From positions 29,278,392 to 29,342,391 of the forward strand of contig CM056552.1 in NCBI GenBank assembly GCA_029721515.1: a stretch of DNA of 64,000 nucleotides. The letters are read 5' to 3'. The position numbers and the translations under genes were made by a program. The DNA comes from Synanceia verrucosa (taxonomy: Eukaryota > Chordata > Actinopteri > Perciformes > Synanceiidae). The notes under the pieces are model-generated. The model saw nothing but the letters and a program-made list of their open reading frames with translations. It was not told the DNA's origin and did no database searches. Each line of letters opens with the position of its first letter. The stretch's first letter is position 1. Below, in pieces: positions 25,201 through 31,665 of this stretch.

Positions 25201-26048
25201 TGAAGGGTGGAGGAGGACAGGAGGGAAGGGTGACAGTAAATCTGTTCTCCATCCATCACTGCTGTACAGGCTCCTCACAGACTGCACACCGCTGCGGCCC
25301 AGTGCATTGTGGTCTAATGATGTCAGTCCAAACAGGTTCCTGATCACAAGGGATTTTTGTCATTACACTGAAATTCATCCTACAATTCCCTTCAGCACAG
25401 AGGAAACACTGTATCTGTGTTTGTTAAGAATCCCCACATCACTTTCCAAACCAGCCTCAGAGTAAAGGACGAAAGGCTCTACACAGCTCCATTTACCATT
25501 TTGCATGATGTGACTGAGCACTCAGCACTGATGATGATGAACAGCATGTGTTACTGCACAGAGCTGAGCATGTGTGACATGTCAGCACACTGGCTGAGCT
25601 CATTAAATCCAAAATGACATGAGATCACCATCTAACTTCAAGCTCTACACCCTGACATCTGTAAACAACAGTCTGCAACACTTAGTTACCCATCAGGTGT
25701 GCTCCTGTCCAAACTAACAGTCCTCTGGGACTTATATACTTTATGACTTTACTATATAGCCAAGACCCATAACCTGCTGTATTTGGGTCAGTGGTTGTTA
25801 ATCCCTCTTCTGATAAATATGAGAGCCTCTGCACGACTGACCAGACACCCCAGCCTACAACAGTGGAAGCCACAGACCAGGCCTCTATTCAAACAGTGTT
25901 TCAGGGACCTGAGGAGTGAATTCTACATGAATTACTTTACTAACGGAGAAAATGTCTTTCTGATGACTGTGTTAAAGTAGAACTTACCAAGAGTCTCCTT
26001 GAGGACCACAGAGCTGAGGACCAGCAGACACAACAAGTGCTCCATCAT
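2993..26048 (-). CDS. cntn2: Contactin-2 (TAG-1/axonin-1), 19 coding exons, 3' end outside window
   Basis: Contactin-2 is a GPI-anchored adhesion protein on axons and glia; in known vertebrates it works in axon guidance and at the juxtaparanodes of myelinated fibres. The joined exons are 25988..26048, 23545..23686, 21721..21896, 21498..21593, 20978..21190, 19638..19740, 18921..19102, 17900..18036, 17085..17214, 16443..16593, 13267..13394, 10806..10981, 9549..9669, 8144..8302, 7179..7328, 6693..6763, 6228..6459, 3694..3809 and 2993..3179. Together they are 2731 bases, about 910 codons, with every GT/AG site and phase consistent. Domains are a signal peptide (1-20), Ig1-Ig6 (about 35-606), FN1 (607-708), FN2 (709-809) and FN3 (810-910). 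The match is specific to contactin-2 rather than contactin-1 or 3-6, for example MDYEFQVIASNIL, HASHDPTMDLTFTW and REAAADRVRTAGL. The mammalian protein is about 1040 residues, so about 130 residues (FN4 and GPI signal) are missing here and probably lie left of base 1. No internal stop or frameshift was seen. Confidence 0.96.
3694..3809 (-). CDS. cntn2: cntn2 exon 18: first half of FNIII domain 3
   Basis: It encodes EPTVGPSNINATALTAFEIQ, then VSWEPVQQLSANGILRGYE, with the FNIII Trp and a NAT sequon. It is 116 bases, phase 1 in and phase 0 out. The donor GTGCAG is unusual, but it is forced by the match to exon 19. Confidence 0.94.
4095..4227. mobile_element. hAT-type MITE, copy 1, 133 bp
   Basis: It has inverted ends TAGTGATGGACAAATGAAGC and the complement of CTTCATTTGTCCATCACTT, flanked by CTCCTCAC (4087..4094) and CTCCTCAG (4228..4235), an 8-bp target duplication with one change. 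It is non-autonomous and lies in intron 17 of cntn2. Confidence 0.8.
4289..4357 (+). mobile_element. SINE 3' tail fragment with (TTC)n
   Basis: The sequence AATTTCCCCATTGAGGGATC followed by AATAAAG and eight TTC units matches the 3' end of the tRNA-derived SINE at 40635..40992. The rest of the SINE is absent. Confidence 0.6.
4538..5252. mobile_element. Non-autonomous hAT-like transposon, 715 bp
   Basis: The ends TAGGGCCTGACC and the complement of GGTTGGGCCCTA form imperfect terminal inverted repeats. The flanks TGAAATAT and CAAAATAT match at 6 of 8 bases, as for an old 8-bp hAT target duplication. No transposase frame remains. Confidence 0.55.
5455..6205. repeat. Purine-rich minisatellite in cntn2 intron 17
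   Basis: About 750 bp are built from variable 10-12 bp units around GAGAGAACCAA, almost without T on the plus strand. A roughly 130-bp block is duplicated (5511..5640 and 5641..5770). In the cntn2 transcript it reads as repeated GGUUCUCUCU, beginning about 20 bases after the exon 17 donor. All frames of the transcribed sense strand are largely stop-free, which explains the long Leu/Ser/Gly/Phe open frames here. Confidence 0.95.
6228..6459 (-). CDS. cntn2: cntn2 exon 17: most of FNIII domain 2
   Basis: It encodes PMAREYQNGDGFGYILAF, RKKDGEWTVVRIPHVES, PYSPFEVKIKAFNRRGEGPF and VVHSAEE. Mammalian contactin-2 has RGD in the FN2 loop where this protein has RGE (6271..6279). It is 232 bases with donor GTGAGT. 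The intron begins with a pyrimidine-rich minisatellite about 20 bases downstream, and the coding frame stays open through it. Confidence 0.96.
6693..6763 (-). CDS. cntn2: cntn2 exon 16: FN1-FN2 linker and glycine run
   Basis: This 71-base exon encodes APTVAPSGLGGGGGDRNELI, then VTWT. The glycine run matches the mammalian protein at the same place. It starts in phase 1 and ends in phase 0 with donor GTGAGT. Confidence 0.93.
7179..7328 (-). CDS. cntn2: cntn2 exon 15: second half of FNIII domain 1
   Basis: It encodes PVNIEGNAESARVMGLMPW, then MDYEFQVIASNILGSGEPS. This is among the most conserved parts of contactin-2 and includes the FNIII Tyr of strand F. It is 150 bases with donor GTGAGG. Confidence 0.96.
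8144..8302 (-). CDS. cntn2: cntn2 exon 14: first half of FNIII domain 1
   Basis: It encodes PPGPPGGLLVRNVAEASVEL, then WSRGYDNHSPIGKYVI, with the conserved FNIII Trp and the Pro-rich hinge between Ig6 and FN1. It is 159 bases, phase 1 to phase 1, donor GTGTGT. Confidence 0.95.
8521..8713. mobile_element. hAT-type MITE, copy 2, 193 bp, perfect 8-bp target duplication
   Basis: It shares ends with 4095..4227 (TGATGGGCAAATGAAGCTTC and CTTCATTTGTCCATCATTA) but has a longer middle. CTGCTCAC flanks it exactly at 8513..8520 and 8714..8721. It lies in intron 13 of cntn2. Confidence 0.85.
8971..9325 (-). mobile_element. tRNA-derived SINE with LINE-like tail, copy a
   Basis: On the minus strand it begins GGGCGGCACGGTGGTGTAGT (tRNA-like A box region), with a diverged B box at GGGTTTGATTCCC. 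It continues through the shared fish body (CATGTTCTCCTCATGTCTGT, ACCCTGTCTTTCACCC) and ends near CCATTTTCGACATC. Four other copies are in this window. It lies in intron 13 of cntn2. The family resembles fish Mermaid/V-SINE types, but I do not assign a name firmly. Confidence 0.75.
9549..9669 (-). CDS. cntn2: cntn2 exon 13: second half of Ig6
   Basis: It encodes KENIGDLLIVNTQLSQAG, the second Ig6 cysteine in YTCTAQTVVDSAS, and KLVVRG. It is 121 bases with acceptor ATTCAG and donor GTAAGG, phase 0 in and phase 1 out. Confidence 0.95.
10806..10981 (-). CDS. cntn2: cntn2 exon 12: first half of Ig6
   Basis: It encodes DATKITLAPSNADINQGENV, the first Ig6 cysteine in LQCHASHDPTMDLTFTW and GPYHRVEG. 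HASHDPTMDLTFTW is a signature of contactin-2. It is 176 bases and ends in phase 0 with donor GTGAGT. Confidence 0.97.
11547..12748. mobile_element. Non-autonomous TIR element, about 1.2 kb, in cntn2 intron 11
   Basis: The ends TTTAAAGATCACATATTATG and the complement of CATAATAGGTGACCTTTAAA are imperfect inverted repeats. The interior has no transposase and includes a (TC)n tract at 11782..11828. The superfamily is unknown. Confidence 0.5.
11782..11828. repeat. (TC)n microsatellite
   Basis: An uninterrupted TC dinucleotide run of about 47 bases. Confidence 0.95.
13225..13264. repeat. (GT)20 microsatellite touching cntn2 exon 11 donor
   Basis: On the plus strand it is 20 GT units. In the cntn2 transcript it is (CA)n starting at the third intron base, so the 5' splice site reads GTACACACAC. 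Confidence 0.98.
13267..13394 (-). CDS. cntn2: cntn2 exon 11: second half of Ig5
   Basis: It encodes VTVTPDGILWIHNISRADEG, YTCFAENYLGKANSTG (second Ig5 cysteine; sequons NIS and NST) and LSVR. It is 128 bases. Its donor is GTACAC, the first bases of a 40-bp CA repeat on the transcribed sense strand, so the 5' splice site is weak and fused to a microsatellite. Confidence 0.95.
13587..13738. repeat. Long inverted repeat (hairpin), about 67-bp arms
   Basis: The left arm AATGAAGCCCACACTGAAGT through CTGGCGGTTT pairs with the right arm AAACCGCCAG through ACTTCAGTGTGGGCTTCATT. There are about two mismatches and a 16-base loop. It is a fold-back MITE-like element in intron 10. A related single-arm fragment with CAGCCAGCAGGGGGCGAC lies near 14260. 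Confidence 0.85.
14327..14735 (-). pseudogene. RTE/Rex3-like LINE, C-terminal fragment with (GATG)n tail
   Basis: The minus strand reads LSLRDRVRSSVIWEGLRVEP, LLLHIERNQMRCLEHLVRM and RARPTGRRPRGRPRTR, then a TAG at 14486..14488 where other copies have Trp. It continues in frame with VSRLAWERLGIPLEELDEV and ends in GGATGGATGG. The tandem GATG tail suits RTE/Rex3-type fish elements. It is dead through the nonsense codon and 5' truncation. Confidence 0.65.
14731..14805 (+). repeat. Direct repeat, left copy
   Basis: TGTATTGAAGAGGTTATAGG through TCTGCATTATAAAGGTG recurs with minor changes at 15404..15490, either side of the SINE at 14930..15218. It may be a segmental duplication or part of a decayed element. 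Confidence 0.7.
14930..15218 (+). mobile_element. tRNA-derived SINE, copy b, with 13-bp target duplication
   Basis: It starts GCGGCACGGTGATGTAGTGG, lacks part of the body, and ends in GTAGAAAATGGATGGATGG. It is flanked by GGAAGATCGATGT (14917..14929) and GGAAGATCGTTGT (15219..15231), a 13-bp target duplication with one mismatch. It lies in intron 10 of cntn2. Confidence 0.85.
15404..15490 (+). repeat. Direct repeat, right copy
   Basis: It repeats 14731..14805 with a few substitutions and a small insertion in the middle. Confidence 0.7.
16443..16593 (-). CDS. cntn2: cntn2 exon 10: first half of Ig5
   Basis: It encodes APDFRLNPVRRLIPAARGG, the first Ig5 cysteine in IECRPRAAPKP, and a sequon in LLTNSSR. 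It is 151 bases, phase 1 in and phase 2 out. The donor is GTAATA. Confidence 0.95.
17085..17214 (-). CDS. cntn2: cntn2 exon 9: second half of Ig4
   Basis: It encodes DRVEVNGARLKISNLALEDS, the second Ig4 cysteine in MYQCVAENKHGTIY, and AELRVQ. It is 130 bases with a strong CCCCCAG acceptor and donor GTAGAG. The first four Ig domains of contactins fold as a horseshoe, and this exon closes that unit. Confidence 0.95.
17900..18036 (-). CDS. cntn2: cntn2 exon 8: first half of Ig4
   Basis: It encodes AQPEWLQVMSDSEVEI, then WKCIAAGKPRPSIRWLRNG, carrying the first Ig4 cysteine. It is 137 bases and ends in phase 0 after the codon CAG. The donor is GTGACA. Confidence 0.96.
18246..18702 (+). mobile_element. 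Probable solo LTR, about 457 bp, in cntn2 intron 7
   Basis: The sequence begins TGTGACGGATATGGCAGTGT, ends TTTGTTGTAACA, and is flanked by CACC on both sides (18242..18245, 18703..18706). A TATAAAG box is at 18441..18447. TG...CA ends, a 4-bp duplication and a mid-element TATA box fit a Ty3/gypsy-type LTR. No internal retroelement sequence adjoins it, so it would be a recombination-derived solo LTR, antisense to cntn2. Confidence 0.55.
18921..19102 (-). CDS. cntn2: cntn2 exon 7: second half of Ig3
   Basis: It encodes PVPKLRWKKVDG, LSFDDEGLYECEAYNSEG (second Ig3 cysteine) and TYQGRINVQ. It is 182 bases with acceptor TTCATAG and donor GTAAGC, phase 2 in and phase 1 out. Confidence 0.96.
19638..19740 (-). 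CDS. cntn2: cntn2 exon 6: first half of Ig3
   Basis: This 103-base exon is too short to stand out as an open frame. It encodes SPSIKVRFPAETYALAG and LECFAYG, with the first Ig3 cysteine, closely matching contactin-2. It enters in phase 1, ends in phase 2, and the donor is GTAAGT. Confidence 0.93.
19922..20345. mobile_element. Tc1/mariner-type MITE, 424 bp
   Basis: Inverted repeats of about 80 bp begin CAGTCGTGGTCAAAAGTTTA and, at the other end, CAGTTGTGGTCAAAAGTTTA (complement). TA target dinucleotides flank it (19920-19921, 20346-20347). It has no transposase. It lies in intron 5 of cntn2. Confidence 0.9.
20384..20403. repeat. Perfect 20-bp palindrome
   Basis: ACGTGTCACCGGTGACACGT is fully self-complementary. 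It lies 37 bases after the MITE's TA duplication in intron 5. Confidence 0.9.
20978..21190 (-). CDS. cntn2: cntn2 exon 5: second half of Ig2
   Basis: It encodes SYRWLINEFPNFI, VSQVTGNLYVAKAE and the second Ig2 cysteine in NYFCFTTINMDISTKS, followed by the Ig2-Ig3 linker. It is 213 bases, phase 1 to phase 1. The donor is GTATGA after a GAG-G. The open frame continues about 20 codons into the intron but stops matching the family there. Confidence 0.95.
21498..21593 (-). CDS. cntn2: cntn2 exon 4: Ig1-Ig2 linker and first half of Ig2
   Basis: The coding frame is not the longest open frame here. The correct frame reads YLHDFPPDNRSPQ, then AYEGLGTFLACQPPIHYP, which aligns residue for residue with mammalian contactin-2 and joins exons 3 and 5 in phase 1 on both sides. 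The cysteine in LACQPP is the first Ig2 disulfide cysteine. The acceptor is CTCCAG and the donor is GTATCC. Confidence 0.92.
21721..21896 (-). CDS. cntn2: cntn2 exon 3: second half of Ig1
   Basis: The 176-base exon encodes the C-terminal half of Ig1 with WLLNGTEV, GNLVISSPE and the second disulfide cysteine in SYQCLAINRCGT. It starts by completing the Arg codon split from exon 2 and ends in phase 1 after LKFG. The donor is GTGAGT. Confidence 0.95.
22291..23317. mobile_element. Non-autonomous hAT-like (Charlie-type ends) transposon, 1.03 kb
   Basis: The ends CAGTGGTTCTCAACCTG and the complement of AAGTTGAGAACCACTG are classic hAT inverted repeats. The flanks TCCTAAAC and ATCTAAAC agree at six of eight bases. 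Short frames inside do not resemble a transposase. It lies in intron 2 of cntn2. Confidence 0.75.
23545..23686 (-). CDS. cntn2: cntn2 exon 2: N-terminal linker and first half of Ig1
   Basis: This exon encodes residues about 21-67, including GPVFEEQPSSLIYPEG, typical of the contactin-2 mature N terminus, and the first Ig1 cysteine in VTLSCQARASP. It enters in phase 1 and ends in phase 2 within the Arg codon before the Ig1 Trp. The donor is GTGGGA. A second in-frame acceptor at 23666-23667 would start the exon at 23665 and drop seven residues. I preferred 23686 for its better pyrimidine tract. Confidence 0.88.
24207..24300 (+). mobile_element. hAT-type terminal fragment
   Basis: CAGACATGGGCAAACTATGG followed by CCCGTGGACC resembles the ends of Charlie-like hAT elements. 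No matching opposite end was found, so it is a fragment. Confidence 0.45.
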
Positions 26049-26069
26049 CTGGATCCAGATCATCAAAAC
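25988..26069 (-). CDS. cntn2: cntn2 exon 1: 21-base leader, start codon, signal peptide
   Basis: The coding part is 25988..26048 and encodes MMEHLLCLLVLSSVVLKETL, a short hydrophobic signal peptide, ending in phase 1. The donor is GTAAGT. An acceptor AG at 26070-26071, behind a pyrimidine-rich stretch, starts the exon at 26069, so the 5' UTR must continue in an upstream exon. Two ATGs are adjacent. The second (26043..26045) has A at -3 and G at +4; the first has C at -3. Confidence 0.85.
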
Positions 26070-27012
26070 CTGCTATCTCACAGGAAGAGGATCCGTTCGA
26101 TCTGGGCCTATGCAGGAAAAGAACAACTTATATATTACTTAGTTGACTTCCGATCATCACTAACATCAAGTCTGAAAAGTGAAGCCAACATAGAAATGCC
26201 TGACACTGGATTCCTTTTAACTCTTTTGAGTGCCACTGATGTATTTTGATGCCATTAAAAAAAAAACAGCACTTGAGTGCCATCAAGGTAATAATACGTC
26301 AAAGTGGCTTTTTGGCAGTGGGTCACTGATCCACAGTCTGTAAGTAATACTGGGGCTTCTGGGAGATGTAGTTGGAGCATAAAGAGACGGTATACACCAC
26401 AGAGATCAAAACAGGAAGTGGAGACGATCGAGATTAGAGAACAAAACAGACGGATTCTGGACAAAAAGTGGTGATTTTGGTGAACAAGGCCTCTACCTCT
26501 GATAAAACAAGAATGGAACAAGAAAAGAAACAAACTTTTTTTTCATGATGAAATAGAGAGTCTCTAAAGACACTAAAGAGTCTGCAATTACTATGAAATG
26601 TGAATATTGGATGCAGCTTGCTAATCACACCGGCCACAACTTTTTCCATATTTCCTTTCAGGTTGTTATTCTCATTGTCCATTTCTATCCTCATCATTTA
26701 ACATCATCCTCACTTACAGTCATGGAAAAAATTATTAGACCACCCTTGTTTTCTTCAATTTCTTGTTAGTTTTAATGCCTGGCTCAACTAAAGGTACATT
26801 TGTTTGGACAATTATAATGATAACAACAAAAATAGCTCATGAGAGTTTAATTTAAGAACTAAGGATTATTCATTTTCCATGGTTTTCTTGATAATAACCA
26901 AAATTACTTAAATTCTTACATCAATAGCTATGGCATTGTACCGCCAAAAACACTACTTTTAAGCATTCCATGTTTTCTTTTCTGTTTGCTTTAAACACGA
27001 TACACACAAGAG

Positions 27013-28041
27013 TTAATACTTTATTGCATAACCATTGTTTTTGATGACTGCAGCCATGCGTCTTGGCATGCTCTCCACCAGCTTCTGACATTGTTCTGCT
27101 GTCACAGCAGCCCATTCCTGTTGGACAAATTCAAACAAATTTTCTTTGTTTTTGGGCTTGTGGTTCTCCATTTTGAGTTTGATGATTTTCCACAGGTTTT
27201 CAATTGGATTAAGATCTGGTGATTGAGCAGGCCAAGGCATGGTGCGAATGTTGTGGTTCTCCATCCAGGCTTTAACTGACCTTGCCGTGTGGCAAGGGGC
27301 ATTGTCTTGTTGGAAAATCCAGTCATTCGAGGCAGGAAAGAGTTTTCCAGCTGATGGAAGAAGACTGTTTTCAAGGGTAGTCCTGTACTTGACCTGGTTC
27401 ATTCGGCCTTCACACAATTGCATTTGCCCTGTTCCACTCAGACTGAAACAACCCCAGATCATGACTGATCCACCCCCATGTTTCACTGTAGGGGCAAGAC
27501 AGTCTGGGTTGTAAGCTTCTCCAGGCTTCCTCCTAACCAGTAAGTTGGCTGGAGTGGGCATCAATTCAAAATTGGATTCATCACTGAAGAGAACCTTAGC
27601 CCAATCATCAACAGTCCAATCCTTGTGGTCTCGAGCAAAGAGTAACCGGGCCTTCCTCTGCCTTTCATTGATGAAGGGCTTCTTGCGTGCTTTGTGTGAC
27701 TTCAAACCAGCTTCAACAAGTCGGTTTCGAACTGTCCTTGCCGAGCAAGTCACATTTCTCGACAGTGCCCACTCATTTTTAAGGTCCCTGGAGGTCTGAC
27801 GACGATTCCTGACACAGGAACGGATGAGTGCACGGTCATCTCGTGGGGTAGAAAGACGTTTCCTGCCACGGCCAGGTAGCAATTTGGTAGTGCCGTGTTC
27901 AGCTTGTTTTTTTTTGTTGGAATGAACGGCTGTCTTGGAGATCTTCAGTTTTTTCGCTGCCTGTCTCTCACTCATGCCAATTTCCAGCAGTGCCAAGATG
28001 GCTGCCTTTGTTGCTTCACATAATTCTTTTGTTTTAGGCAT
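27013..28041 (-). CDS. Tc1/mariner transposase, DD34E, full length (342 aa)
   Basis: This enzyme cuts and pastes its own element into TA sites in the nucleus. The N terminus has paired helix-turn-helix regions (ILALLEIGMSERQAAKKLKI, then the second near RTVRNRLVEAGL) with a basic GRGRKR motif between them. The catalytic residues are all present: Asp in VLFSDESNF, Asp in WIFQQDNAPCHTA and Glu in SPDLNPIENLW, with 34 residues between the second Asp and the Glu. The length is typical for Tc1 transposases (about 340). The ATG at 28039..28041 is the first in the frame and lies about 107 bases downstream of a TATATAA. No stop or frameshift was seen, so it may be functional. Confidence 0.93.
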   Translation of the reverse strand: MPKTKELCEATKAAILALLEIGMSERQAAKKLKISKTAVHSNKKKQAEHGTTKLLPGRGRKRLSTPRDDRALIRSCVRNRRQTSRDLKNEWALSRNVTCSARTVRNRLVEAGLKSHKARKKPFINERQRKARLLFARDHKDWTVDDWAKVLFSDESNFELMPTPANLLVRRKPGEAYNPDCLAPTVKHGGGSVMIWGCFSLSGTGQMQLCEGRMNQVKYRTTLENSLLPSAGKLFPASNDWIFQQDNAPCHTARSVKAWMENHNIRTMPWPAQSPDLNPIENLWKIIKLKMENHKPKNKENLFEFVQQEWAAVTAEQCQKLVESMPRRMAAVIKNNGYAIKY

Positions 28042-28147
28042 TATGTGAGAGCTGACAACTTCTGAGTTGTGCTACGGCTTGAATGTAAGCAGGAAACCAC
28101 TCTAGCCCTTTGCATGTGCAGTGCTGCTTGTGACATGAAATGGCCTC

Positions 28148-28154
28148 TTATATA
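28148..28154 (-). promoter_or_regulatory. TATA box candidate of the Tc1 transposase
   Basis: The minus strand reads GGTATATAAGAGG inside the transposon, about 107 bases before the transposase ATG, between the right TIR and the ORF. It is a motif match only. Confidence 0.5.
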
Positions 28155-30203
28155 CCCTGGGAATCAATTAAGCTTAAGAATGTCAAATAGGACATAAAGT
28201 ATTATGTGACCAGCTGCATTTTTTGTTGTGTTCATTGTATTATACGTTTAGTGGTACCAGATATTAGAATGAACAAGAAATTGAAGAAAACAAGGGTGGT
28301 CTAATAATTTTTTCCATGACTGTAATTTACCCTTACTGTAGCTAAAAACAATGTGTCAAAAATATTCATTCAAAATAGATGGAATATCATGCAGTCTGGT
28401 GTTTGTGGACTTTGGTGATCCACATGGCATCATCAGGCCAAAGCTTTGGTTTATTCCTCCAATATCACGGTTTTCTCTACAATGAGTGAGGAAGCCTCAC
28501 AAAGCCAGCAGAACTCATGTAGACTTGATTTGTTCAAATGAAAGCTCTACTTTTAGTTACAATTTGATTTAATTCCTATGAGGAAATGATACATTTTAAA
28601 AGGAGCAGGCTGACAGCCTTGTCAAATGCTGATCTATTCAGTAAATCTGACAATCTTGTGGTGAAAGAAAAGTACATCAACCATGGACACCATTAACAAT
28701 TTCAATATAGTACAGTATAGTATATCCATACACTCACACTAGCCACCTTAAAAGATTTGCACTGTTTACCTGTATTCTGTTATTCTTTACTCTATTTATA
28801 TAGATATATTTTAAACGTCTTACATGTGTCTCACTATGTGCCTTAAGCCGAGAGCCGCTGTACAAAATTTCATTGTGCCTTGCATAATGACAATAAAGAT
28901 TCTTGATATAGGAAGCATCAATAAGATGATGCAGAATCAAGTTTCCCATGTCATTAGTAGACTGAGACAAACTGTAACAGCAGTGAGGAAACAGTTCCTC
29001 TCAAGGACAGCTATTCAGCAGCAGCCGTGCTGAAGATGAATCATCAACAGAACCATTTTCCACCATATTCCTGCCAAACTGTCTATTGTTTTTCCTCTGA
29101 ACATTTACTGCTGTCATCTCTGTGTGGTCAGTGTAAGCCTGGTCAGATCTGTTCTCTCTGTGTCTGTGTCATAATAGCGAAGGTCCCAGAGATCACTGAG
29201 ACTCTGTTTGACTGTCTGCTGATACGAGGCTGAGGTTAGGAAAAGCTACTGAAATATGGAAAAACGTGGAAAAGTTTTCATTATGAGGCTGACTCAGACG
29301 TCACTGACTTCAAGCCCTGCAGCCTGCCTGACTGTCCTGTCATCACTGACACTGAGAAACTCTCAAAATCTCGTGCTCAGGCGCTCTACAGAGGTGATGA
29401 TACTGTGAAAAGCAGCATGATGTCAATGCCAGCTAATCAGAGAATGCTTTAAATCACAGCAAGAAACAGCTTCCAGTGCTGATGATCAAAGTGAACACAG
29501 CTCAGCTGAACGGTGAGCTCTGACCGTATGTTCGAGGGGGCCCACTTTATTATTTCTATTTTCAGTATGAAATGTAGGAGCAGCTTTTGGGATGACTCTG
29601 CAGCATCACTGTCTGCCTTCACTGCCCTTCTCTATCGTGGTGTGGGGGTCAGGCTGGTATCTGACTTGGGAGGAAATGAGACTGAATGTCAAAACAGCTA
29701 AAATCTCAAGCATGCAGAACTTAATTAAGCTATAAAAGACATTATGTGTATATTCTACTAAAACAACTGCAACATATAAAATCATATTCAAGCTGTGAAG
29801 TGTATTGCTTCAAAGCTTTCAGAGGTGTAAAGTGATACTTCTTAAAAACAGTGTGTCTCGCTATTTCCCGTTGGGAATTTGAGGCTGTTGAATTGCACTT
29901 AAAGACAGCAGCAGAAAAGGTCAAATTGTCCCCTCACACTAACAATCAAACTGAGTGTGTTTGTGGGGAGAGAGGTGAGGGGTTGTCCTTCGCCTAGAAG
30001 CATCTCTCTTTCACTCTTCATGCTCAATAAAGGCCACGGGGCGTTCAGGGCCGTGTTACACATCTGCTGAGGACCACACATACAGCCACACATATGAATA
30101 GATGTAGCCAAAGCTTAAGGTTAACCATAAATGCCTCTAACAATGTCTGCATGGTCCATTTTGATTAAATCCAAAATGAAAGAGGCGCAGAAATAACCCG
30201 TAC

Positions 30204-30406
30204 CTCTGTGTCGTCCTTCCTGGAGGAGAGCTGTCGGCTCAGGGCAGCTATAGGGGAAGGATGCTCCGTCAGCAGGCAGCACACACCCCAGCGCTGGCTG
30301 GAGCACTGGGTCTGACTGGTGTAACAACACACACAGAAAGTTTGCTGATGCAGCGTAGAGTCGGTTCAGTCTCCAAGAGCTGCCTAATGTCCTGGTCTGC
30401 CTGACG
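30204..30406 (-). other. cntn2: Candidate 5' UTR exon of cntn2
   Basis: On the minus strand, a CCTCCAG acceptor precedes 30406 and a CACAGAG/GTACGG donor follows 30204. The segment is more GC-rich than its surroundings and has no coding similarity. The ATG exon needs an upstream leader exon, so this is plausible, but it rests on splice-like motifs alone. Confidence 0.22.
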
Positions 30407-30659
30407 CTGGAGGACCACACCAAGGTGCAGGTTATTTTCTGAGCCCCATTCCCAATAATGGTGTTTCCCAGATCAGTACATAAAAAGAGCCCACAGACAT
30501 GCTGTGTAAGTGGACATACCTTAACCCACCTTGCAGTAGAAATGTTTTATATTTCTTGAACAGTAAAAGAGCTTTCAGCTTGCTGCTCTTCATCTATAGT
30601 CTGGTAGGGATAATAAACTGAGCTGCTGGAGGAAACTCCAACAAACCCTAAATGAATGG

Positions 30660-30850
30660 CAAATGGTACTGGTTTAGCACTTTTCTAGTCATCCCACCAC
30701 ACAAAGTGCTTGATATAGAACAAGTCAAGAACAACACTGATGGTGGTAGATAGTCCATTCATTCACCAAGGCACAGCACTGGGAGCAATTTAGGGTTAGG
30801 TATCCTGTGGTCAGGGACACCATGGCACAATCAAACCAGCAACCTGTCAA
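30660..30850 (+). repeat. Interspersed repeat family, copy 1
   Basis: TTAGCACTTTTCTAGTCATC, then GGAGCAATTTAGGGTTAGGT, and GGGACACCATGGC followed by a CAAACCAGCAACC region form a pattern common in fish genomes. A second, shorter copy is at 34355..34476. Confidence 0.5.
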
Positions 30851-31299
30851 CTGGAGGCTACAACCTAAATGAAGCAGTGATGGTTCCTGTAAATTTCAGA
30901 AAAAAAATCACTGAATATCATTATTTCTGCATCAGACCTGCTTCAAGCTAGATTTGGTCTGTTAATGACATTACTTTATAGCAATACAGAACAACACAAT
31001 GATTGAATCATTGGCCAGAGTTAAGCACAGTGACTATATACGATCCACACACACACACACACACGGAGAAGCAGCAGACTCAGAAATGGAAACTGTACAA
31101 ACAAATGTGAAAACAAATGTGAGGCTAAATGGAAAACTGTGCTGTGTTGTGTCATAGGTGTGGTCAGGCACAGGAAAGGAGAGGTACACATACTACTAAT
31201 TTACTTGCTTCTATACTAAGATTAATCCCTGGCAATGAGGTGTAATATTCAGGAATGTCCAACAATCTTGGCCCTCTGATATTACTGGTCATTATTAAC

Positions 31300-31665
31300 A
31301 TCCATCCATCCATTTTCTACCTCTTATCCTCATAGGGTCATGGGGGGGCTGGAGCCTATCCCAGCTGTCTTTGGGTGAAAGACAGGGTACACCCTGGACC
31401 AGTCTCCAGTTCATCACAGGACACATAGAGACAGACAACCACTCACACTCACATTCACACCTACGGTCAATTTAAATTACCCAATTAACCTAATCCCCAT
31501 GCATGTTTTTGGATGGTGGGAGGAAGCCAGAGTACCAGAGAGAACCCACACAGACATGAGGAGAACATGCAAACTCCACACAGAAAGGCCCCGGGCCTGG
31601 GATTCGAATCCGGTACCTTCTTGCTGTGAGGCAACAGTGCTAACCACTACACCACCGTGCTGCCC
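31300..31665 (-). mobile_element. tRNA-derived SINE, copy c
   Basis: This is a full-length copy on the minus strand. The head complements GTTAGCACTGTTGCCTCACA and the B box region reads CCGGATTCGAATCCCAGG. The tail is TCCATCCATCCATTTTCTAC. Flanks TCATTATTAAC and TCATAATTGAC may be an eroded target duplication. Confidence 0.75.

Larger units (their letters stand above)
26717..28322 (-). mobile_element. Complete Tc1-like transposon, 1606 bp, perfect 51-bp TIRs
   Basis: Both ends begin CAGTCATGGAAAAAATTATT and match for 51 bases. TA dinucleotides flank the element at 26715-26716 and 28323-28324. It encloses an intact transposase on the minus strand, the same orientation as cntn2, upstream of the cntn2 ATG exon. 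Perfect TIRs and an open frame indicate recent insertion and possible activity. Confidence 0.95.

Noticed and set aside
27239..27799. Plus-strand and alternative minus-strand frames over the Tc1 element
   Set aside because: They are shadows of the transposase at 27013..28041.
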